A stretch of DNA of 64,000 bases from an uncultured Coprococcus sp. (GCA_947626675.1 CANQTC010000007.1:1-64000); one strand, 5' to 3'. Shown: positions 28,403 to 37,176, counted from the first letter of the stretch. Made by a program: numbers and translations. The notes: generated from the sequence alone by a model not told the origin.

Positions 28403-29746
28403 TTATCTTTCAGAGAGGGGAACATAATTTTGTTCCTCTACAATACTCTGATATGCCGGCCGGATAATTTTATCCACATTAATCAGTTCTTCTATTCGAT
28501 GCGCACTCCATCCAACGATTCTTGCCATCGCAAAAAGGGGCGTATACAGTTCTACAGGAATATCAAGCATACTATATACAAAACCGCTATAGAAATCTAC
28601 ATTTGCGCTCACCCCTTTATATATCTTACGCTTCTTCGCAATAATTTCAGGAGCCATTCTTTCTATATCGGAATACAATTTATAATCCTTCTCTCTGCCT
28701 TTTGCAATCGCAAGCTTCTCTACAAATTGCTTAAATACCCTTGCCCGCGGATCTGACACAGAATAAACAGCATGTCCCATCCCATATATCAGACCTTTTT
28801 TATCAAACGCCTTTTTCTCTACTAATGCCTCCAAATAGGAATAAAGCTGCTTCTCATCACTATAATCTATGTGGCTCTTCAAATCCTCCATCATATTCAT
28901 AACCATAATATTGGCTCCGCCATGCTTTGGTCCTTTCAGAGATGATAAAGCTGCCGCAATAACCGAATATGTGTCTGAACCTGCTGACGATACGACTCTT
29001 GTCGTAAATGTGGAATTATTACCACCGCCATGCTCCATATGAAGCATAAGCGCAATATCTAATACCTTTGCTTCAAGTTCTGTATAATTTTTATCCGGTC
29101 TTAACATACGGAGAATATTTTCCGCCATTCCAAGTTCCGGGTCCGGTCTGTGTATATAAAAGCTTTCATTATTTTCTGCGTGATTATATGCATGATAACT
29201 ATATACTGCAAACATCGGAAATACGCTAATCAGCATAATGCTCTGCCTGATTACATTACTAATTGATACATCTGACATTTTCTTATCATAAGCACCAAGC
29301 GTCAGTATACTTTTGGTCATACAATTCATGATATCCTTACTTGGCGCTTTCATGATAACATCTCTGACAAAATTTTTAGGAAGTGCCCGGCTCTCTGCCA
29401 TTATTCTTTTAAATTCCGACAATTGTTTTTCATCAGGCAGACTGCCAAATAAAAGAAGATATGCCGTTTCTTCAAATCCATAATCATTTCTTTCTTTTAC
29501 ACCATTTACCAAATCAAAAATGTGATATCCTCTGTAATAGAGTTTTCCATCACATGGCACATCTTTACCGTCTATTACTTCTGACGAAACAATTTTTGAA
29601 ATATCTGTAATACCTGATAAAACGCCTTTCCCATTTTTATCTCTGAGTCCTTTTTTTACGCCATACTGCTCATAAAGTTCCGGCGCTATCTTTTCTTTAG
29701 AAATACATATATCTGCGTACTCTCTGTAAATTTTAGCTGATGTCAT
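28403..29746 (-). CDS. Citrate synthase
   Basis: The 447-residue enzyme condenses acetyl-CoA and oxaloacetate. The catalytic His regions are LHMEHGGGNNSTFTTRVVSSAGSD, GPKHGGANIMVMNMM and YGMGHAVYSVSDPRARVFK, with the terminal arginine motif NVDFYSGFVY. It is a single gene with no aconitase or isocitrate dehydrogenase beside it; it probably supplies glutamate precursors. The ATG has GGGGG 6 nt upstream. Confidence 0.94.
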   Translation of the reverse strand: MTSAKIYREYADICISKEKIAPELYEQYGVKKGLRDKNGKGVLSGITDISKIVSSEVIDGKDVPCDGKLYYRGYHIFDLVNGVKERNDYGFEETAYLLLFGSLPDEKQLSEFKRIMAESRALPKNFVRDVIMKAPSKDIMNCMTKSILTLGAYDKKMSDVSISNVIRQSIMLISVFPMFAVYSYHAYNHAENNESFYIHRPDPELGMAENILRMLRPDKNYTELEAKVLDIALMLHMEHGGGNNSTFTTRVVSSAGSDTYSVIAAALSSLKGPKHGGANIMVMNMMEDLKSHIDYSDEKQLYSYLEALVEKKAFDKKGLIYGMGHAVYSVSDPRARVFKQFVEKLAIAKGREKDYKLYSDIERMAPEIIAKKRKIYKGVSANVDFYSGFVYSMLDIPVELYTPLFAMARIVGWSAHRIEELINVDKIIRPAYQSIVEEQNYVPLSER

Positions 29747-29848
29747 ATATTGCCCCCTTCTTTATGGATGTCCATTACTACTCGTTTCCATTCAGTATAT
29801 CAGATATCGACATCAATTTCCTAGTCTTTTTTGACGGTTTATACAATT

Positions 29849-31540
29849 TTAATAAACTACAGAATGGATTGATTTCTCTGTGGTATTCTGCTCTTCTGTG
29901 CTATTCTGCTCTTCTGTGCTATTCTGTTCCTCTGTACCGGCTGTTTTTCCATCAGAACCGGCTTTTTCTGTTGATATCTCTTCTGTTGCCTTTTTAGTAC
30001 CAACCTTTACAATTTCATCTCTCTTAGAATACACACTTAACGATTCCGGTTCATTTGATATCAGATTACCATCTGCATCATATACTTTTCGATAGGTCTG
30101 CACCGTAAAGCCATTGATACCCGTTACGGATACCTCCTCTTCTCCTTCATCCATGCTGTCCTCATCTTCATATTCTGTCTTATATTCTTCTACGGATATT
30201 GTCTCACTCGTAAGTTCAACAGAAAATTCTTCATCCGCTGTTCCATAAACAGCACACAGCATAAAACCGCTGTCATATACGGAATATATCTTTATCGGAT
30301 ACTTCGTGTTATTCATAAACACAAAATCAGGTCCTCCCCATGACACAGTCGCATCAAACCCTGCTGCGACATAGCCTGACTCATAAGAATGACAATGCCT
30401 TTCTAATATCTGCAAATTCGCATAAAGACATGCATTATATAATGTTGATGATACCTGACAGATTCCTCCGCCGATTTCATCAACTGATTTTCCCTCTACA
30501 TATGCAGGGGCGGGCGCAAATCCTCTATCGGCTGTACGCTGTCCTACAATTCCATTAAACGAAAACGTTTCTCCCGGCAGAAGTATAATGCCATTACAGT
30601 GTTCTGCCGCAAGTTTTACATTGGTTATTCGGTTTTCCGAACCACCTACACTTGTCTGAAAACTTCCTAATGTATCTCTAAAAAGTTTTACGCGAAATTC
30701 TTCTGTGGAAATATCAGCGTTTTGATAAAGAAGGGGTATGGATATTTCCTCGCCTTCTTCTGCTTTGGAAAGCATATCCTGCGCCTGTTTTTTATCAAAA
30801 CTTACCCCTCTGACTGCTTCTACAATTTTATAATCATTTTCGGCATCCAGTGTTGGCCGTTCCGGTTCTTTATAGATGTCCTCATATATCTCATCCAAAT
30901 CTATTTCCTTGAATTTCAGCGGACACTCTATCGCTTTATCCATGTCCCCCCCATCGACTGCAAATGCAATCTGACGCGCAAGGTTGTCAACATCCACCTC
31001 ATAACCCCCGCGTCCTTTCGTTACTTTTATATAGTCGTTTTCTATTCTATATGCAGCTCCGCTGCCTTTTAGGGATTCATTTAGTCCGCTGTTTTTTATA
31101 ATCTCTTTCAGAATATTGATATCCGATATGGATGGTGACGCTGTGTATTCGATATCTGAAAACAAAGACTTCATATAAATGACACCTCTTACAATAAATC
31201 TGTGGCTGTCTGTCAATGCCTCTGATACAGCATCCGTTACATCCAGATTTAAGGCGTCTGATATCCGAATCTTATATTCCCTGTCGTCTAACAATACTTT
31301 AACGCAGGAATCAGCATATTCCCTGCCAAACTCATTTTTTACAGCTTCCGATGCTTCTGATACCGTCATCTCACTTACATCGATTCCATTTACCTTTGTA
31401 TTGTGATAAAACCGGTCTTCTCCAACAAAACCACAGAATATCACATAAAATAAAAATACAGATGCCATTGTCATCAGACATTTTACGATTTTAAGCTTTA
31501 TTCTGTTTTGCTGTTTTGCTGTTCTGTTTACGCTGTTCAT
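29849..31540 (-). CDS. VanW-family cell-wall protein with peptidoglycan-binding-like domains
   Basis: The 563-residue protein has an N-terminal membrane anchor (about 20-42) and one or two YoaR/PG_binding_4-like modules (VNGIDVSEMTVSEASEAVK; VEAVRGVSFDKKQAQDML). A VanW domain (FQTSVGGSENRITNVKLAAEHCNGIILLPGETFSFN, then GGGICQVSSTLYNACLYANL) is followed by a G5-like linker. The C-terminal tail contains a six-residue TEEQNS repeat. VanW is of unknown biochemical function despite its link to vancomycin gene clusters; an envelope role is likely. Its ATG overlaps the upstream DUF3783 stop. Confidence 0.88.
   Translation of the reverse strand: MNSVNRTAKQQNRIKLKIVKCLMTMASVFLFYVIFCGFVGEDRFYHNTKVNGIDVSEMTVSEASEAVKNEFGREYADSCVKVLLDDREYKIRISDALNLDVTDAVSEALTDSHRFIVRGVIYMKSLFSDIEYTASPSISDINILKEIIKNSGLNESLKGSGAAYRIENDYIKVTKGRGGYEVDVDNLARQIAFAVDGGDMDKAIECPLKFKEIDLDEIYEDIYKEPERPTLDAENDYKIVEAVRGVSFDKKQAQDMLSKAEEGEEISIPLLYQNADISTEEFRVKLFRDTLGSFQTSVGGSENRITNVKLAAEHCNGIILLPGETFSFNGIVGQRTADRGFAPAPAYVEGKSVDEIGGGICQVSSTLYNACLYANLQILERHCHSYESGYVAAGFDATVSWGGPDFVFMNNTKYPIKIYSVYDSGFMLCAVYGTADEEFSVELTSETISVEEYKTEYEDEDSMDEGEEEVSVTGINGFTVQTYRKVYDADGNLISNEPESLSVYSKRDEIVKVGTKKATEEISTEKAGSDGKTAGTEEQNSTEEQNSTEEQNTTEKSIHSVVY
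29879..29932 (-). repeat. Three 18-bp tandem repeats in the VanW-family tail
   Basis: Three copies of an 18-bp unit (TGTGCTATTCTGCTCTTC type on the + strand) encode TEEQNS/TEEQNT. The unit length keeps the frame, so it is a probable length-variable tail. Confidence 0.8.
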
Positions 31541-31914
31541 TGTCCCCTCATTTTATAAAACAGATATTCTTTCATCAATTCTTTATACAAATCATATGCA
31601 CTCCAGGAAACATTTGCGTCTGTCCGTACTGCTTTTAACCTTATGCTTAATTTCTCTTTTTTACATGCTTCAAGAAATATATCAAGTTCCTTATCCGAAA
31701 GTCCTGAAAATACCACCATCTCCATCGAGAGTTCTTTTTCATTATATTCCGGTACAGCTTCTTTCATGTCTGTAACGCCCGCTAATGCGCCAATGGTATG
31801 ATTATACTTTTCTTTCGGAATAACATCGGATTCTATTCCCAGTCTTTCGCATATCATTCCTAATTTTCTGTTGATTTCATCTGTTCCATTCAATATCAGT
31901 ATTTTCTTTTGCAT
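31537..31914 (-). CDS. DUF3783-family protein
   Basis: The 125-residue soluble protein matches DUF3783: KKILILNGTDEINRKLGMICERLGIE, VVFSGLSDKELDIFLEACKKEKLSIRLKAVRT and SAYDLYKELMKEYLF. The function is unknown. The ATG at 31914 has GAGGAG 7 nt upstream; the frame extends to 31986 without a ribosome site. It overlaps vanW by the ATGA arrangement. Confidence 0.8.
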   Translation of the reverse strand: MQKKILILNGTDEINRKLGMICERLGIESDVIPKEKYNHTIGALAGVTDMKEAVPEYNEKELSMEMVVFSGLSDKELDIFLEACKKEKLSIRLKAVRTDANVSWSAYDLYKELMKEYLFYKMRGQ

Positions 31915-31992
31915 CTTTTTGCTCCTCTGAACTGATTGTAGCAAACTTTCGGACTTATGACAAATAGTTTTGTAAACGCAGACCATTCCGGC

Positions 31993-32628
31993 TTAAATCT
32001 GCAATACAACCGGATGTCTGATAACCGTTTTTAACTTTTCCGGAGCAACTCTTCTTGCATCGCTTAAATAAATCTCATGATGCAGGCGTTCATCCGTTAT
32101 ATCAAGCGCATATCCCTGCGCTTCCATAAATTCATGCATCATTTTAACAGTCTTTGGCTCATCGTCATAAACACCTATGTGCATACACTGCACGCACGTT
32201 CCTTCATCATATGTCAGAAACTCAACTTTTGAAAAGTCCATTTTCTTCTTTTGTCCGGCTTCGTCTATTGCCCACTCAACATCTTCTTTTGTCACGAAAT
32301 CGGGTAGTCTTATTACCGATATAAATTGAAAATCCTCCTTTCGGCTGTAATCAATTTCAACAGCATCGTCCTGCCGCCAAAATCCCTCAAGAGGAGGAAC
32401 GACATAATCAAAATATCCGTCAATCTTATGTCGCCCCTTTTTGCTCATCTTGATTGTGAATGCAATAGCGTAAAGAAATTCTATAGACGCTTTGTACTCG
32501 CCACCTTCAATATTGGGATTCCCCTTTCCCCTTACGGCAATGTAATTCATAGGCGGTACTGTTACAATCGTCGGCTTTTTAGGCGGCATATAAAATTCCT
32601 TGTATTCTTTTTTATAATCAAAAGCCAT
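31993..32628 (-). CDS. GyrI-like small-molecule-binding protein (211 aa)
   Basis: The protein has the GyrI-like pattern PPMNYIAVRGKGNPNIEGGEYKASIEFLYAIAFTIKM, a central LEGFWR and a C-terminal CVQCMHIGVYDDEPKTVKMMHEFMEAQGY. Members bind or hydrolyse hydrophobic small molecules; some hydrolyse cyclopropanoid toxins. It lies directly after a second GyrI-like gene and a WYL regulator, suggesting a compound-responsive function (inference). Confidence 0.85.
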   Translation of the reverse strand: MAFDYKKEYKEFYMPPKKPTIVTVPPMNYIAVRGKGNPNIEGGEYKASIEFLYAIAFTIKMSKKGRHKIDGYFDYVVPPLEGFWRQDDAVEIDYSRKEDFQFISVIRLPDFVTKEDVEWAIDEAGQKKKMDFSKVEFLTYDEGTCVQCMHIGVYDDEPKTVKMMHEFMEAQGYALDITDERLHHEIYLSDARRVAPEKLKTVIRHPVVLQI

Positions 32629-32634
32629 CTATCC

Positions 32635-33108
32635 TTACTCTCCCTTCTTTGAAAACGGTAACAAACTGATATAAATATGTATCTCGGCATTTTCAGCGTC
32701 GGCGTTCTGATATTCTTCAAAATCACATATAAAAGAACGCTCAAGTTCCATATGCCAAAGTTTCTGCCAGAACTCCTGCACAGCAGTCAGCATATTGCCC
32801 TTAACGACAAATTTTGCATATCTGCCTGCAGGGATTTTTCTAAATTCAAAATCAACTTGTCCGGCATCGTTTTTTACCTCGAAGGCCGTCATAACAGTGT
32901 AATCTCCGTATTCATCGGAAGAATAATCGGTGTAAATTCCGAGCGCTTTTTCATTTTCTCTATTGGTTATTTTCGTGAAATTTTCGGGCAGATAAAGCCG
33001 TTGCCAAAGACCACCGATAACCGCTCCCATTTCAGGGGAAGAATTATTCGTCCTCGCCGAAAAACCGACAACATTCTTTTCTTCCAAAAACACAATTTCA
33101 TAATCCAT
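32635..33108 (-). CDS. GyrI-like / effector-binding domain protein (157 aa)
   Basis: A stand-alone AraC-effector-binding/GyrI fold: YEIVFLEEKNVVGFSARTNNSSPEMGAVIGGLWQRL, LGIYTDYSSDEYGDYTVMTAFEV, PAGRYAKFVVKG and WHMELERSFICDFEEYQ. It lacks a DNA-binding domain, so it is a sensor, sequestering protein or hydrolase. The ATG at 33108 has GAGG 8 nt upstream; the longer frame to 33159 has no site. It lies between the WYL regulator and another GyrI-like gene. Confidence 0.85.
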   Translation of the reverse strand: MDYEIVFLEEKNVVGFSARTNNSSPEMGAVIGGLWQRLYLPENFTKITNRENEKALGIYTDYSSDEYGDYTVMTAFEVKNDAGQVDFEFRKIPAGRYAKFVVKGNMLTAVQEFWQKLWHMELERSFICDFEEYQNADAENAEIHIYISLLPFSKKGE

Positions 33109-33171
33109 ATCGCTTACCTCGTTTCTTATTTGATAAGCAAAGTATATCACCCTAAACACGACACCTGTATG

Positions 33172-34080
33172 TCATGTTTGATGATACTTTTCCAAAATTT
33201 TTTCTAAAAACGCAGAAAACCCGGTGCGATATTCTAACGGTTCTAATATTTCAGCTTTATCGCCAAAAGACAGTATGTTATAAAAGAAAGACTGCTTATC
33301 CGACCAAACAGAATTTATCACAATATCGCCGTTTCCATCATAAAGCAGCCGCTCAGCGCCAAAATCGTCTATCACTCTCCACTTCGCCGATTTGTCAAAT
33401 TTCACAACCGCTTTTATTTCATCACATCGATTCCAGCGGTCTTGTCGCTTAAATTCACCGTTTTCTCTTTCCTGAAACACTTCATCCGTACATTTAAGTT
33501 CTGTCATACGGGAAAGCTTAAACATTCTATAATCCTGCCTATCGGTGCAAAACGCCCACAAATACCAGTTTGACCACTGAAAAATAATCTGATATGGCTC
33601 AGCTTTTCTTGCACTTTCACCGCTTGGAGAAAAATATGTAAAAGTAACCTTCGTGTGGTTTTCCATTGCCGACTTCAAAATATCTATCTTTTGGGAAACC
33701 GCCGACCTGTCCCACCCCGAAAGGTCTATCAGGATGTGTGAGTCGGAACCCGTTTCATATTCATCTGTCAAAAATTTCTCCATAAGACAGCGATATTGGT
33801 TCGTTCCGCTCACACTGTCAAGGCTTTTGAGTCCGGCAAAAATCGCCTGCATATCGGAATTGGTAAGCAGCGTTTTATCTATTTTGAAATTCTCCATTAT
33901 GGATATTCCGCCATTTACCCCCTGACGAGTCACAATCGGTATCCCCGCCTTGCAAAGGTCCTCAATATCACGATTAATTGTTCGTCTTGAAACCTCGCAT
34001 TTCTCCGCCAAATACGGAGCTGATACACTGTCCTTTTGCAAAAGTATTGATAAGATTACGATAAGTCTGTCGATTTTCAT
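33172..34080 (-). CDS. YafY-type transcriptional regulator with HTH and WYL domains
   Basis: The 302-residue protein has an N-terminal winged helix (ILLQKDSVSAPYLAEKCEVSRRTINRDIEDL) and a WYL ligand-sensing domain (about 135-230) with the key motif WYLWAFCTDRQDYRMFKLSRM. A WCX-type C-terminal domain follows. It probably controls the adjacent GyrI-like, GNAT and MFS genes in response to a small ligand (inference from context). The site before the ATG is a run of eight G followed by CGTC. Confidence 0.9.
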   Translation of the reverse strand: MKIDRLIVILSILLQKDSVSAPYLAEKCEVSRRTINRDIEDLCKAGIPIVTRQGVNGGISIMENFKIDKTLLTNSDMQAIFAGLKSLDSVSGTNQYRCLMEKFLTDEYETGSDSHILIDLSGWDRSAVSQKIDILKSAMENHTKVTFTYFSPSGESARKAEPYQIIFQWSNWYLWAFCTDRQDYRMFKLSRMTELKCTDEVFQERENGEFKRQDRWNRCDEIKAVVKFDKSAKWRVIDDFGAERLLYDGNGDIVINSVWSDKQSFFYNILSFGDKAEILEPLEYRTGFSAFLEKILEKYHQT

Positions 34081-34105
34081 GACGCCCCCCCCAGCGTATC
34101 ATACA

Positions 34106-34657
34106 TTAATTTTTTTCATTGAGCTGAAGCCAGTCATATCTGCCTATCGCAGTAATATGCTCTGTACGAATATCATCCATAAGCACCCAGTGAATGTCCT
34201 GATTGGTATGATGATATTGAAATCCACATTTTTCCTGCACTCTTTTTGACTTAATATTTCCATCAAAATACCCGCACCATATTTTGTTCAGTTGTAAATC
34301 TTCAAACCCATGACGCAAGAGTTCTTTGACCGCTTCAGGAATCAGCCCTTGCCCCCAAAAAGGAACGCCTATCCAATAACCAATTTCAGCTTCCTCGTTT
34401 GGTAAACAAAGATTACTTGTCTCTCCAATACTAAGTCCTATACTTCCAATCGCCTTATTGTCAGATTTCAGACAAACAGCATATGTTTCATCCGCCGACA
34501 GCACATTTCTGATTATCTCAAGACTGTTTTCCACTGAGGTATGCACAGGCCAGCCTGCAATCGGCCCTACTCTTTTGTCACTGGCATATTTATATAAATC
34601 TTCCGCGTCTGTTTCAAGCCAATGACGTAAAATTAATCGTTCTGTTTCAAGTATCAT
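34106..34657 (-). CDS. GNAT-family N-acetyltransferase
   Basis: The 183-residue protein resembles the RimJ/RimL-like acetyltransferase group: TERLILRHWLETDAEDLYKYASD, EIGYWIGVPFWGQGLIPEAVKELLRHGFEDLQLNKIWCGYFDGNIKSKRVQEKCGF. The target could be a ribosomal protein or a small molecule. It is preceded by AAGGAG inside the last codons of the MFS gene, so the two are translationally coupled. Confidence 0.9.
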   Translation of the reverse strand: MILETERLILRHWLETDAEDLYKYASDKRVGPIAGWPVHTSVENSLEIIRNVLSADETYAVCLKSDNKAIGSIGLSIGETSNLCLPNEEAEIGYWIGVPFWGQGLIPEAVKELLRHGFEDLQLNKIWCGYFDGNIKSKRVQEKCGFQYHHTNQDIHWVLMDDIRTEHITAIGRYDWLQLNEKN

Positions 34658-35929
34658 TCAGAATCTCCTTTCTAATTGCTTATATGAAATAAAACTAAAT
34701 AATGCGCCTGTCACACCTGTACATAGAAACATTACTGCCATTCCGCTTCCGGGAGCATTTCCTACGATAATCCTCAAAATTTCCGCAATCGGATTTTCCG
34801 CCATCATAAATGGCTCAAATACATAATCTGCCAAAAAACCGCCCAGTAAAATTCCTAATGGAATGGTACTGAATTGAAGCGCATTTCTTACTGCAAATAT
34901 TCTTCCCTGTATTTCTTCCGGAACAGACTGGTACAAAATCGTCATTTGTCCCGCATTGATAAATGCGATTGGAAAGCTTGCAGCAAACCCGGCAAAAGCC
35001 CATACGATTACATTCCTGCCGGCCCCCATCACAATATCCCCCAAGAGGAAGGAAATCGCTGCTGATACATACATCATCTGCACACTATTCCACTTCACTT
35101 TTCCGGTCGAAACAATAATACCGCCTGCAATACCGCCAATTCCCATTACCGCATTCACAATGCCTAATGCAATACTGTCGTTTCCACTTCTTGAAAGTAT
35201 CATTGGCGACAATATATTTTCATATGTCAGCCTTGAAAAGAAATTCAACAATGCCATTGTAATAATAATCATGAAAATCCCTCTATTCTCCCGCAGATAG
35301 CGAAATCCATCTGCACATCCGGAAAATACGGACTCCTTATCTGTTTTCTGCGGTGTATCCCCGGGAATCCTAAGCACAAATGCTAATATACAAAAGGCAA
35401 ATGCAAAGCTCAGCAAATCAATTACCAGTATTAACTTAAGCCCGCTCATCGCAAACAAGGCAGTAGCCAGAATCGGTGACAGTACGGATACTACATTTCC
35501 TGAAAAAGAATTCATACCGCTGACCTGTGTTATTTTTTCCTTCGGCACAATCTTTCCAATTGCTACGGAAGATGCCGGTCCCTGAAATGCATTCATGAAT
35601 CCAATGATAAAATTCACCAGATAAATATTCCATATCTGCAATCCGTTTCCCATACTTAATATCAGTACAAATAGTGAACAACCGGCAGCAATACTGTCCG
35701 ATACCAGCATAATTTTCTTTTTACAATGCTTATCTACAAATGAGCCTGCAAATAAACTCACAATAATATACGGTACATAATTAAAAAATGACATCAGCGA
35801 AACCGTCATCGCCGAACCATTCTTCGTATATGCCCACAAAATCAATGCAAACCCTGTCATTGAGCTTCCTAATTGTGACAGCGCCTGACTAATCCAAAAT
35901 ATAATATATCTTTTAAAATTGTTATTCAT
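34658..35929 (-). CDS. MFS transporter, DHA3/macrolide-efflux-like
   Basis: The 423-residue protein has about 12 membrane segments and the DHA3 (Mef-like) pattern ISQALSQLGSSMTGFALILWAYTKNGSAM, SLFAGSFVDKHCKKKIMLVSD, NAFQGPASSVAIGKIVPKE and SVPEEIQGRIFAVRNALQF. It is probably a drug or toxin exporter; the substrate is unknown. A roughly 180-nt structured leader with a small ORF precedes it, and AAGGAG lies 9 nt before the ATG inside a potential hairpin. Confidence 0.88.
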   Translation of the reverse strand: MNNNFKRYIIFWISQALSQLGSSMTGFALILWAYTKNGSAMTVSLMSFFNYVPYIIVSLFAGSFVDKHCKKKIMLVSDSIAAGCSLFVLILSMGNGLQIWNIYLVNFIIGFMNAFQGPASSVAIGKIVPKEKITQVSGMNSFSGNVVSVLSPILATALFAMSGLKLILVIDLLSFAFAFCILAFVLRIPGDTPQKTDKESVFSGCADGFRYLRENRGIFMIIITMALLNFFSRLTYENILSPMILSRSGNDSIALGIVNAVMGIGGIAGGIIVSTGKVKWNSVQMMYVSAAISFLLGDIVMGAGRNVIVWAFAGFAASFPIAFINAGQMTILYQSVPEEIQGRIFAVRNALQFSTIPLGILLGGFLADYVFEPFMMAENPIAEILRIIVGNAPGSGMAVMFLCTGVTGALFSFISYKQLERRF

Positions 35930-35941
35930 TGAATCTATCTC

Positions 35942-36054
35942 CTTATGGTTTTATTTTTCTGCAATCGCTCCATAAGTACAAAATCCAATGCGGACGAATT
36001 CCATATTACCTCTGCACAAGTTTCGTCCAATCATCAGACCTTGTACAGAGTAAC
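35942..36054 (-). promoter_or_regulatory. Candidate attenuator leader of the MFS gene
   Basis: Three stems can be drawn on the minus transcript. A: 36039-36054 with 36005-36020, about 15 bp with one bulge. B: 36022-36028 with 35992-35998 (GGACGAA/TTCGTCC). C: 35970-35976 with 35942-35948 (CTTATGG/CCATAAG), whose right arm overlaps the AAGGAG of the MFS gene. A and B cross and so exclude each other. No U-run follows any of them, so translational control is more likely than transcription termination. Confidence 0.55.
35951..36034 (-). CDS. Putative leader peptide upstream of the MFS gene (27 codons)
   Basis: An ATG at 36034 preceded by AAGG opens a 27-codon frame ending in TAA at 35951, 21 nt before the MFS start. 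An internal ATG at 36004 (MEFVRIGFCTYGAIAEK) with GAGG 4 nt upstream is an alternative 17-residue version. The frame crosses both arms of potential hairpins, and its Cys-Thr-Tyr-Gly codons cover the left arm of the hairpin that hides the MFS ribosome site. It fits translation-attenuation leaders of resistance genes, but expression is not shown. Confidence 0.5.
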   Translation of the reverse strand: MIGRNLCRGNMEFVRIGFCTYGAIAEK

Positions 36055-36112
36055 TTGCTTAAATCAATTACCATATGACACAACATACGAATCCCCCTTT
36101 ACAGTTTATTCT

Positions 36113-36121
36113 ATTATAGCA
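36113..36121 (-). promoter_or_regulatory. Extended -10 promoter of the MFS transcript
   Basis: On the minus strand TATGCTATAAT holds a perfect TATAAT (36113-36118) preceded by TGC. The -35 region is poor. It would start transcription near 36106 and produce a leader of about 177 nt. Confidence 0.45.
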
Positions 36122-36209
36122 TAATTCCTCATATAGCACTATTCAATATGAACATGCTTATGCAAAATTTTTTCATCTGCAAAAAAGTCCACCAACAGCA
36201 AAAATAAGA

Positions 36210-36246
36210 CTGCCGCCTCACAAATTTTTATTTGCTGAAGCGGCAG
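36210..36246 (-). terminator. Terminator downstream of spoVAC
   Basis: A stem of about 15 bp with one mismatch and one bulge (CTGCCGC...GCGGCAG outside, CAAAT/ATTTG inside) has a TTTT loop. It is followed on the minus strand by TCTTATTTTTG. It separates the spoVA A-C genes from the efflux cassette. The 35930-36261 gap holds only this, the promoter and the MFS leader. Confidence 0.75.
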
Positions 36247-36261
36247 CCCCTAATCTTAAAT

Positions 36262-36729
36262 TTATACAATCCCCATTAGTTTTAAAACCCAATAGACCAA
36301 TCCCAAAAGCCAGCTTGTAAATATTCCATAAAGTATTACAGGCCCTGCTATTGTAAATGCCTTAACGCCCTTTCCAAATACTTCTCCCTCCGTCTGGAAT
36401 TCCACAATCGGTGCACATACCCCGTTTGCAAATCCTGTTATAGGAACAAGCGCGCCGGCGCCGCCATATTTTGCAATCTTTTTGTACAGATTAAAGCTGG
36501 TCAGTATGATACTTGTCAGAACAAGCAGCAGCGACACATATCCATATGCCTCTTCCTCCTCAAATTCCGCCATTTTTATAAGATTAAATATTACTTCTCC
36601 TATCGTACAGATTGCACCTCCTACAAGAAATGCCCACAGGCAGTTGCGGAATGTATTGGAGGTCGGCGTAATATTCTGCACATATATATTATAATCTGCC
36701 TCTCTCGGTTCATATTTCATATTTTCCAC
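36262..36729 (-). CDS. spoVAC: Stage V sporulation protein AC (SpoVAC)
   Basis: The 155-residue membrane protein has four to five hydrophobic segments and SpoVAC motifs: NCLWAFLVGGAICTIGEVIFNL, YKKIAKYGGAGALVPITGFANGVCAPIVEFQTEGEVFG and FTIAGPVILYGIFTSW. It is part of the dipicolinate channel and in Bacillus acts as a mechanosensitive pore. It is the last gene of the sigF-linked spoVA segment and is followed by a terminator. Confidence 0.94.
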   Translation of the reverse strand: MENMKYEPREADYNIYVQNITPTSNTFRNCLWAFLVGGAICTIGEVIFNLIKMAEFEEEEAYGYVSLLLVLTSIILTSFNLYKKIAKYGGAGALVPITGFANGVCAPIVEFQTEGEVFGKGVKAFTIAGPVILYGIFTSWLLGLVYWVLKLMGIV

Positions 36730-36759
36730 CTCTTATTCTCATTTTATTTAGATTATTTT

Positions 36760-37176
36760 TTATTCTATTGCTATCAGCCCAATAATAGAGCCAACCACTT
36801 TCCCTATTGCTACGGCAATGATTACATATGGAATCCCTCTTCTGAAATCAAACCGCCTGGATATGATAGGAAATACATTCAACACTTCTGATAAAGCACC
36901 AATCAGACATCCTACGAATATCCCGCCAAACAGGGTTACAACAGCCAAACCAATGATTGTTACCGGACACTTTATATTAAAGATATATATTGCATTTGCT
37001 ATGGCTGCACCATAAGTAAGACATCCTTCTACAAGCATATAATGCCTGTTTCCTTTTACTTTTTCGATTAACTTGGGAAATACACCTATCAATGATATAA
37101 ATGCAAAATATCCGCCTGCTATCACAGCACCGCCTGAAGCAGCAGCGATTGCCAAACATACATGTCTAATCAGCAT
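36760..37176 (-). CDS. spoVAB: Stage V sporulation protein AB (SpoVAB)
   Basis: The 138-residue protein has four membrane segments: SGGAVIAGGYFAFISLIGVFPKL, AIANAIYIF, GGIFVGCLIGALSEVLNVFPIISRR and VIIAVAIGKVVGSIIG. It overlaps the end of spoVAA by 11 nt, so translation is coupled. It is a conserved SpoVA component of unknown biochemical role. Confidence 0.92.
   Translation of the reverse strand: MLIRHVCLAIAAASGGAVIAGGYFAFISLIGVFPKLIEKVKGNRHYMLVEGCLTYGAAIANAIYIFNIKCPVTIIGLAVVTLFGGIFVGCLIGALSEVLNVFPIISRRFDFRRGIPYVIIAVAIGKVVGSIIGLIAIE

Noticed and set aside
28385-28410. AT-rich inverted repeat between the CLC gene and citrate synthase
   Set aside because: The GATAAAA/TTTTATC pair is short, wholly A/T-rich apart from one pair, and runs into the citrate synthase stop; too weak to call a terminator.
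31993-35929. Transposon or integron carrying the efflux cassette
   Set aside because: No transposase, integrase, attachment-site duplication or terminal inverted repeats were found at the borders; acquisition remains only an inference from context.
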